NCBI GenBank assembly: GCA_022592435.1
Contig: JABYQS010000379.1
Span: 1-26,179, forward strand
Reading direction: 5' to 3'
Source: Cerioporus squamosus
Lineage: Eukaryota > Basidiomycota > Agaricomycetes > Polyporales > Polyporaceae
DNA: 26,179 bases
A program made the position numbers and the translations under genes. The notes under the pieces are model-generated. The model saw nothing but the letters and a program-made list of their open reading frames with translations, did not search any database and was not told the DNA's origin. Shown one piece after another: positions 19,313 to 26,179 of the stretch; the first letter of the stretch is position 1, and every line of letters starts with the position of its first letter.

Positions 19313-21443
19313 ATGGAGAAGTTTATATCCAAACTACAAGCACAAGCCCGAGCACATCCGACAAACCCAGCTTTGCGGCGCGTCCTCTCCGAGTTCCGAT
19401 ATCTCCTCAATGGCGTGCGGATCGACTCCCCGGAGACGAAGTTAAAGTATGAGGAGCTGCAGCGGGATCTGGACATGCTGGCAACAGAGGGGTTCTGGGA
19501 GCCGTCGAAGGAGGATGAGGAGTCACTACTTGCCTTGCAGAAACATCTCGGCCTCGCCAAGCGCGATCCACAAGACGTCGGGGACTCGAAGAGACCACAT
19601 ACCCCACACACTGCCGGGAACCCTCACACCATATCTCCTGGGGAGCTTTACCCGGGCGGGAAGGACATTTCCATCGTGCAGCCTCCACCGCTCTCGACAC
19701 CGCTCCCCGTGGCTACCCTCGGCCCCACTGTACTACCCATCGAGCTCGTTCAGACTCTCAATCAAGTGTTTTTCATCCATCTTCTGGCGACTGATCCAGA
19801 ACGCGTACTTCCTCCAGGGAAATCGCTCTTATCCATGATGTCTGGGCCGCGTACGAACTCGCAGGCACATGAGGGAGAGCTACCGAAGCTAGAAGAGCGC
19901 GTGAAGGATGTAGTACATCGGGCCTTCTGGAATGAGGTACGTCTCCTCCGGTCCTTGTCGTATCGTGGCACTGAGCGTGCACGCGCATCAGGTCCTAGAG
20001 TCACTCTCCAATCCGTCTCCCGCCACGCAACTTCCTCGCCTGAAGGCATTGTACGGCGACCTGCATGCTGCTCTGAAGCCTCTGCTACCTCGGAACCACC
20101 ATGTTCTCGCCACGCTGTCGTCCCCGTTATCACCAACCTCCGCCCCGCTACGATCCGCCATCGTCCACCTGCGAGAGATCCTCGTCGCGCTCCGGGAACG
20201 ATGCGCTCCTGCCAGAGATGCTCATATTGACAACCTCATCAGAGCCGTGGACGAACCGAATCAACTAGCATCGACAGAGCAGCTCGCCACGCTTGTCTGC
20301 GACACGACCCGTGCGATCCTGGAGCTCACCGAGGCCATGAAGGAGGATCTCTCGCAGTTCGTGCTGGGATCGATGGACGAGAAAGATCTCAGCGTCATGG
20401 TCACTCAACAGGCGATGCTCTACGAGAAGGCCCTCATTCTCCGTCTGTGGCCTCCGAGTCGCCTCGAGCCTGCGTGGAAGACGTGGCTCAGCGAGCTCGA
20501 TACGTCTCTATTCCCGGCTGCTAACTCAGTTCAGCCTCCGCATCGTCGTTGGGCACTCAGACTCGCCCAGGCCCTCGGCGCAGGTGCCCCCGTGAGCTGC
20601 CCCCTCCCTACCATCCGTATCCCTGGTGTGGAGTCCGAGGGCGCTTCAGAGGCCGTGCAATCAGGCGAAGTAGCTATCCCACCGAACGCCCTCCCGCCTC
20701 CGTTCTTCGTGACGTGCCCGGCACTGCTCGCAGTGCAAAACTACCTCCAAGCACTCGTCATCACCGCATCTCTCCGATCCCTCGTCCGTCTGCCCCCGAG
20801 ATCTCATACTCCTTCGGCGACTCAAAGCGAGGACAGTCCAGCGAGCTTCACCGAGCGCATCTGGATGTTGCTCAAGGCGTCTGTGGAGGAGCAGCCTGGC
20901 GCGGAGGACACCAAACTCGTGAACCTCGCGGATGAAGTCGTCCGCGTTCGTCGCGCTTGCGCAGACGAAGCGCACCCGTGCGGCCCTGAAGAGGAGGAAC
21001 GGATACGTGCTGCCGTCGACCGCACGCTGCAGCCGCGCGATCCCGTGTTCGTGCTCTTGCAGAAGCGGCTGGTCCAGGGTCTCGCGACGTGGCTCGTGTC
21101 CTCGCTTACGCACCCCGACGGTGACAGCAGACCATCCACGCCCATCCACATGCAGACGGGGAGGGACCGGCCGGGAAAGCGGCCGCGGCTCCATCTGGGG
21201 CTCGATAACCCGAAGAGCGTGTTCGTCGGGTGGGAGCGGGAGCGGGGGAGACCACCTGCGATCAAGGGTTTCGAGGACGAGGTACTGGTGCGGGAGATTG
21301 GGCAGACCTTCAAGAAGGTCGGAGCGGTTGTGGACTGGATGGACCGGGTGTGGCAGGACTTGATTGAGACTGGGGAGATCGGTGGGCCGAGCGAGCGGCA
21401 GGAGAAGGGTGAGACGGGTAGCAGTGCCACGGCCAGTGCATAG
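19313..21443 (+). CDS. T-complex protein 11 (TCP11/Sok1) family protein
   Basis: Two exons (19313-19936 and 19992-21443) with a 55-nt intron give 691 residues. The start is the ATG at 19313, preceded by a pyrimidine tract. The order of landmarks fits the fungal Sok1/TCP11 family: an N-terminal helical part, IELVQTLNQVFF, VVHRAFWNEVLESL around the splice junction, a region with LREILVALRERCAP, DNLIRAVDEP, and the block LGSMDEKDLSVMVTQQAMLY. C-terminal parts include DPVFVLLQKRLVQGLATWL and IGQTFKKVGAVVDWMDRVW. The protein is predominantly helical with no signal peptide or membrane segment. Yeast Sok1 was described as a suppressor acting near cAMP-dependent kinase signalling; that role is known for the family and not shown here. 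The family assignment is fairly strong, the precise function open. Confidence 0.85.
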
Positions 21444-21730
21444 GTAGATCGTACTGGACCTACAGGACCGACTGAGATTACTTATGGTTACTCGATATAT
21501 GATGCCCTGTTGTACAATGTACTTCACTAGTCCGTGTATCGTAGAGTGTGTATCGTAGGATTTTCTCTATTCTCGCGTTGCGGGCCGGCCAGGCTAAGAA
21601 AAGGTTCGTCGTATTCTCACTTGTGCGTCATCTACTTCTCCAGTCTCCAGCATCCTCCAGCTGACAAACGGCATTCCCACCGGCTCAACAGTCGTGAGCC
21701 ATGATTTGAATCTCAACAGTGCCTCGGCAT

Positions 21731-22639
21731 ATGGCACAGACGACCATGTCCGATCTACCAGCCCACAAACCCGACCAAGCATACTGCCTGCTCTCTGCGC
21801 TCGAGGCAGGTTTCGTCGATGTCCCGCTCGACTACATGATCGACGTTGCACAACCGGGAGAACGGGCGAACCTTCCTGCTCTCGCCTTCCTCCTGCGCCA
21901 CAGCAAGACCAACGACACGCTCGTCTTCGACCTCGGGGTGCCCAAGGACTGGCAGAACCGCCTCGCCCCTGCATACCTCGAGCGCATCAAGCATATGACA
22001 TTCGGCGTCTCCGTACCCGCAGACGCAGCAGACTCGCTCGCCCAGGGCGGGCTCGCTCCCCCCGACATCAAGCACGTCTGTCTCTCGCACATCCACTTCG
22101 ACCACATCGGGGACGCCGCCCCGTACACGAACGCCACCTTCCTCGTCGGGGCGCACGCGCGCTCTCACGTCGAACACGGGTACCCGGAGGACGAGAAGTC
22201 GCTGTACCGCGCGGACCTCGTCCCGCTGGATCGCACGCGCTTCCTCGATCCCGCCGACTGGCCTGCGCTCGGGCCCTTCCCGCACGCACTCGACTTCTTC
22301 GGAGACGGGAGCGTGTACGTCGTCGATGCGGGGGACGGGCACTGCCCGGGGCACCTGAACCTCCTCGCGCGGACGTCGCCCGATGGCGGATGGGTGTACC
22401 TCGCGGGCGACAGCGCGCACGACTGGCGGCTGATCACCGGGGAGGCGAAGATCCCGACGCATGCGGTGTTTGGGTGCGCGCATCGGGACAAGGAGGCGGC
22501 GGCGGTGCATATTGGGAGGATCCGGAAGCTGGTGGAGACGTACCCGCGTGTGAGGGTGTTGTTGGCGCATGATGTGCCGTGGTACGCGATCAACAAGGGA
22601 GGACCTGGGTTCTGGCCGGGGACGGTTGATTCATTGTAG
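21731..22639 (+). CDS. Metallo-beta-lactamase-fold hydrolase, lactonase-like
   Basis: A single uninterrupted frame of 302 residues. The zinc-binding motif HxHxDH is present as SHIHFDHIGD (His120, His122, Asp124, His125). The third motif is DGHCPGHLNLL with ligand His208, then AGDSAHDW with Asp227, and the last ligand His280 in VLLAHD. This spacing and the GHxPGH element are those of the MBL superfamily branch that includes N-acyl-homoserine lactonases, so hydrolysis of a lactone or another ester is plausible. No signal peptide, so probably cytosolic. The ATG at 21731 was chosen; a second in-frame ATG lies five codons later. It is the only multi-kilobase-neighbourhood gene here without an intron, and has a very high GC content at third positions. 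Substrate unknown. Confidence 0.9.
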   Translation: MAQTTMSDLPAHKPDQAYCLLSALEAGFVDVPLDYMIDVAQPGERANLPALAFLLRHSKTNDTLVFDLGVPKDWQNRLAPAYLERIKHMTFGVSVPADAADSLAQGGLAPPDIKHVCLSHIHFDHIGDAAPYTNATFLVGAHARSHVEHGYPEDEKSLYRADLVPLDRTRFLDPADWPALGPFPHALDFFGDGSVYVVDAGDGHCPGHLNLLARTSPDGGWVYLAGDSAHDWRLITGEAKIPTHAVFGCAHRDKEAAAVHIGRIRKLVETYPRVRVLLAHDVPWYAINKGGPGFWPGTVDSL

Positions 22640-23588
22640 TGTGTTGCACCTCCTGCGCCTTTCCATGCCACGATCAGCATTCAGCATCCTGTCACGTACA
22701 CGGCATTTCTGCTTGTATCGGCGGTTTATCTACAGAAGGAGTCGGTATGGATCGAGGAGCGGCCGAGAGAAACATTCCCAGTAGGCTTGTTGCTAGTACT
22801 TGGTGGTGGTTAGTCGACAGCTTGGCCGATCCCGATGAGGACCCGACGTGAGGCTTGGACGCGTCGGCGTTTGCTTCGCGCTAAGTCACAGCACGTGAGC
22901 AAACACGTCACAAATGCGTACGCCCCAGGGGGCGTCTATGGGGAGAGGGCAACTTGGAGCTCCTCCTCCATGTCCTCGCCCCTTATCGTGTCAGTGGGTA
23001 ACCATGGTATGTCGTTTGCTTTCCTGGACCATAAAATACACACCTGATCTCTCGGGGTTGCAGCACTAACACCGCTACTTATCCGGAGTCCTTCGCCTGA
23101 GGCACCTTATACATCGGCGCGCATGCTGAGCCTGGCACTGCTTCGCTCGTCTCTGACTCCCGCATACGAAGCACCCCGCATCAAGGTACCACTGCAGTGC
23201 CCGTGAGCAACCGGAGCTAAAGTTGGACTTGAGTTTGAACGTCGTGTCCTCGTTGTGAACCGGTGAGCCAGCTTCAAGTTCGGAATGACATACAGGCAAC
23301 AGGAGCGGCGAGCCTGTGCAACTTTGTGCAATCGCGGTCTCGGTTCGCGTTCTCGTCATCGGGCGGCCAGCGGGTACCGCTTGTAGCACTCTTCCTCACT
23401 ATGTCAGTGCGATAGTGCATCGGTGGCACGCCCATGCCACATGTAGGCGCACTAATTGCGCCTGCGCTTTTGACATTCGACATCTCGGATAGCTGAACCT
23501 TCTAGTCTCAGCGCCCATGGGGTATTTCAGGAGTGAGTTCCAGCCCTCAACCTTCACCCGGTCCCCCGACCTGACACCGTCTATCAAC
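22640..23588. other. Intergenic region before the P450 gene
   Basis: About 950 bp with the 3' flank of the MBL gene and the P450 promoter. I found no domain, no tRNA-like fold and no repeat. An in-frame extension of the P450 N-terminus up to 23517 exists, but the hydrophobic anchor begins at the ATG chosen below. Confidence 0.45.
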
Positions 23589-25989
23589 ATGCACTCTACT
23601 ACCCACCTCGCGTTCGCTGGTGCTGTCGTAATCCTGATCCTTGCCCTCGCCCGCCGTATCGTCCGTCGGAACATCAAGTATATACGTGGTCCTGCCCGCA
23701 GATCGTGGCTGTCTGGTAGGTCACCCTTCGTCTTGTGGGTTCCAGAATTGTTCGCACTCACCCGAGCTATTCAGGGCACGAGCGGGAGTTGGTCTTCCAG
23801 GACGACGTGGGGACCCTGGAATCCCAATGGCTCCACGAATTCGGCCCGACGTGGCGCATCGGCGGTTACTTCGGGGTATGGTCTCACGTTTGACGTGTCT
23901 AGCCCGCTATGCTGACGCCTTTCGCGCCTCGCAGACGGACATTATCATGACTGCGGATCCAAAGGTACGTAGCACCCATGAAGCACTTGTGGCGACAAGC
24001 GATGACAGCGCGCACAGGCCATGCAGCATATCTATCAGAAGCACGGCTATAACTACGCCAAACGCGCGTCTCAGGCGCATGTTGTGTATCTGCTCGCGGG
24101 TCCCGGCATCTTGTCGACGTCTCGTGAGTAGTCTTCTAGTGTTATGTGGTTGATACTTGACTATACGCTGTCCTGTGTCAGCCCAAGATCATGTGCGACA
24201 TCGCAAGATCATGAACCCTTCCTTCAGTGCTACACGGTTGCGGTCGTTCCTACCTATTTTTCAACGCATCGGAAGCAAGGTGATAAGTCATGATGATCGC
24301 AGTTGGAAGCCTTTCCACTGACAGAACCTTGCGATGCAGCTGTCTGAGCTGTTGAGAGCCAACGTGGACGACAAGCGCGGTGAGCTTGATATCATGTTCA
24401 ACAAGTGGATCTCGAGTGCGACACTCGACATCATCGGGGAAGGTAAGCGTGACTCCTGCATACATCGCGCGCGGCATATTGACGTACAACAAACCGCATC
24501 AGCCGCTTTCAATTATGACTATGGAGCTCTGGACGACAGCGGAAGTCCGCTCTACAAGGCATATGACAACCTGATGTGGGTTCATTGGTGTTGGTGGCCT
24601 ACAGCGATAGACACTGACGCTCCGCTCCCGTATCGAGGAAGGATGCAGAGTACCATCCTACAGACGCCGCGCTTCTGTTCAAGGCCACATGGAACTACCT
24701 GCCAGAACCGATACTAAAGCTATTCAGATACATCCCAGCACATCCGATGACGCTCCTTCGACGTGTCAACAGTCTGTATGTCGCATATGGCAAGCATATA
24801 TTGCAAACGGAGCGTTCTGGCGTCGATACAGAGAAGCAACCCACCAGCAAGGATATCATGAGCGCCTTCAGTGTGTACTTCTTAGTTTGCAATTGTTAGC
24901 CTGACCTCGAACTGACGGTTTCCCGTGCAGTCAAAGCCAACCAGTCCGCCAATCCGAAATCACGAATGGACGACTCGGAACTCATGGCGCAGATGTTCAC
25001 GCTCACGTTTGCCGGCCACGAGACGACAGCGACTTCGTTGACGTTCTTGTTTTACGAGCTCTCGAAGCATCCAGACTACCAGGAGCGCATGCGGAAGGAG
25101 ATAGGTACGGTCAGAGCTGAAGTCATTGCCCGCGGCGACCAGGAGTTCAGCATGGAGGACCTGGACTCCATGACACTCACGATGAATGCTATCAAGGTAC
25201 TACTCGCCGCCGAGGTCGCTTACTAGCGTGTGGCACGCGGCATAAGCTGACCACCCGTTGTGAATGCAGGAAACACTCCGCTTCCACCCGATTGTCGCGC
25301 ACCTCCCTCGTGTCGCGACGGGTGATGACGTCTTACCACTGGAGTTCCCTATCGTGTCGCGCACTGGAGAGACCCTCACGGAAATACCTATCCGTGCCGG
25401 TCAAGTCATCTTCACGTCATTCGCCATGTACAACCGGTGCGTCGCTCCATGCACACGGCTCTGTGCCACTCCGAGACTGACGCAGCGTTGACTCAGATTG
25501 GCGGAGTTATGGGGAGACGATGCGGACGTCTGGAACCCGGATCGTTTCACCCGCCCCGACCTGGGGAAGCAGGCTAATGTTGGGATGTTTGCGAACTTGT
25601 GAGTACAACTATCTCATCTCGTTAAATGGTCGATCGACTCAGATCTTCCTCTAGGATGACGTTCTGTGAGTAACTCCGGAGTTCACGCAGTCTCGGAAGG
25701 CTCATAGGATGGTGGGTAGCTGCGGGTGTCCGCGGATGCATTGGGTGGAGGTTCACGTAAGTCTATCGTTCTGCCCTCCTCCTGTCATTTGTAACCTCAA
25801 TCTGGCATCTGCAGCGTGATCGAGATGCAAGCTCTCGTCGCAGAACTGGTCGAGAACTTCCGCTTCGCGCCTCCGTCGGAGGATGTCGTCATTCAGCGGT
25901 CTCCAGCCGGTCCTGTTATGACCCCAACCCTTCGGGGCAAGGAGGACGAGGGTACGGCGATGCCGCTTCGTATCTCTCTGGCACGATGA
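23589..25989 (+). CDS. Cytochrome P450 monooxygenase (basidiomycete type), complete, 14 exons
   Basis: Microsomal heme-thiolate monooxygenase. Exons: 23589-23715, 23775-23875, 23935-23964, 24018-24123, 24182-24279, 24340-24442, 24503-24575, 24638-24870, 24931-25196, 25270-25436, 25497-25598, 25655-25665, 25720-25756, 25815-25989. They total 1629 nt and encode 542 residues. An N-terminal membrane anchor (LAFAGAVVILILALA) is followed by a basic stop and RGPARRSWLSGHE. Helix C carries HVRHRKIMNPSFS. The I-helix oxygen-binding motif is AGHETT (318-323). The K-helix ExxR is ETLR (380-383), then WNPDRF. The heme loop FSAGVRGCIG has the axial Cys479. All 13 introns have GT..AG ends and are about 50-75 nt. 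The heme loop is encoded across an 11-nt exon and a 37-nt exon. It resembles the fungal P450s often placed in CYP families of Agaricomycetes, but I do not assign a number. Substrate unknown. Confidence 0.93.
25655..25665 (+). other. 11-nt microexon of the P450 gene
   Basis: GATGACGTTCT lies between acceptor CTCTAG (25649-25654) and donor GTGAGT (25666). It supplies the codons for L-M-T-F and the first base of Ser in FSAG. Without it, the frame and the start of the heme-binding loop are lost. The flanking introns are 56 and 54 nt, normal for this gene. Confidence 0.8.
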
Positions 25990-26179
25990 ACGACCTGTCG
26001 TTCTCGATACTAATTCTGAGAGCAGGACCTTCGTTCAAGAGTACTGTAGATTGCGCGATAGCGCTTGCCTTCGATATGGCTCCCATCTAACCTGTACGAG
26101 ATGCTCCTTGCTTATATGAGTACGGTAGTACTGCGCTCCTCGATGCCTTAGCTCAATACTCGAATCATATTCGCGTTTA

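Noticed and set aside
21755..22570. 271-residue open frame on minus, opposite the MBL gene
   Set aside because: Shadow of a highly GC3-biased real gene; the plus frame has every zinc ligand.
23517..23588. N-terminal extension of the P450 from a start at 23517
   Set aside because: The extra residues are hydrophilic and precede the membrane anchor. The ATG at 23589 puts the anchor at the usual place.

Overview
The window looks like genomic DNA of a wood-decaying basidiomycete (Agaricomycetes, most likely Polyporales). This is inferred from GC-rich genes split by many 50-70 nt introns with GTRNGT donors and CTRAY branch points, and from the gene content: secreted GH10 xylanases, a membrane-anchored A1 aspartic protease, a basidiomycete-type cytochrome P450, a fungal LINE and several lineage-specific families. 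All exon models below were assembled by hand from splice signals and reading-frame continuity; none was checked against RNA or a database.

Left part (1-8175, minus strand): two tandem GH10 endo-xylanase genes with identical exon lengths. Copy 1 (325-1864) is intact, with a 351-residue product. Copy 2 (2877-6923) had the same structure, but a 5'-truncated LINE retrotransposon (2997-5522) with a 26-nt poly(A) tail and a 9-bp target-site duplication has landed in its penultimate exon. By chance the xylanase frame continues in phase into the open RT/RNase H frame of the LINE. Both xylanases appear to need a 2-nt microexon to read through the acid/base motif.

Middle (8176-12958): a pepsin-like protease with a C-terminal membrane anchor (minus). 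Next is a roughly 1.58-kb foldback structure with near-identical arms of about 480 bp, bounded by TA on both sides, ending 66 bp before the start codon of LSM2 (plus). LSM2 is a complete 95-residue spliceosomal/decay Sm-like protein whose first coding exon is only the ATG.

Centre-right (13383-18683, minus): three related genes of an unrecognised family, called A, B and C here. They share a domain, a phase-1 intron at the same place, and an upstream element GCCCGCTTGGA 80-130 bp before each ATG. A and B add long basic, probably nuclear, tails.

Right part (19313-25989, plus): a TCP11/Sok1-family protein, an intronless metallo-beta-lactamase-fold hydrolase of the lactonase-like type, and a complete 14-exon cytochrome P450 with an 11-nt microexon in the heme-binding loop. 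The xylanases and protease are probably secreted or cell-surface degradative enzymes and the P450 a xenobiotic or secondary-metabolism oxidase. No biosynthetic cluster logic links them.
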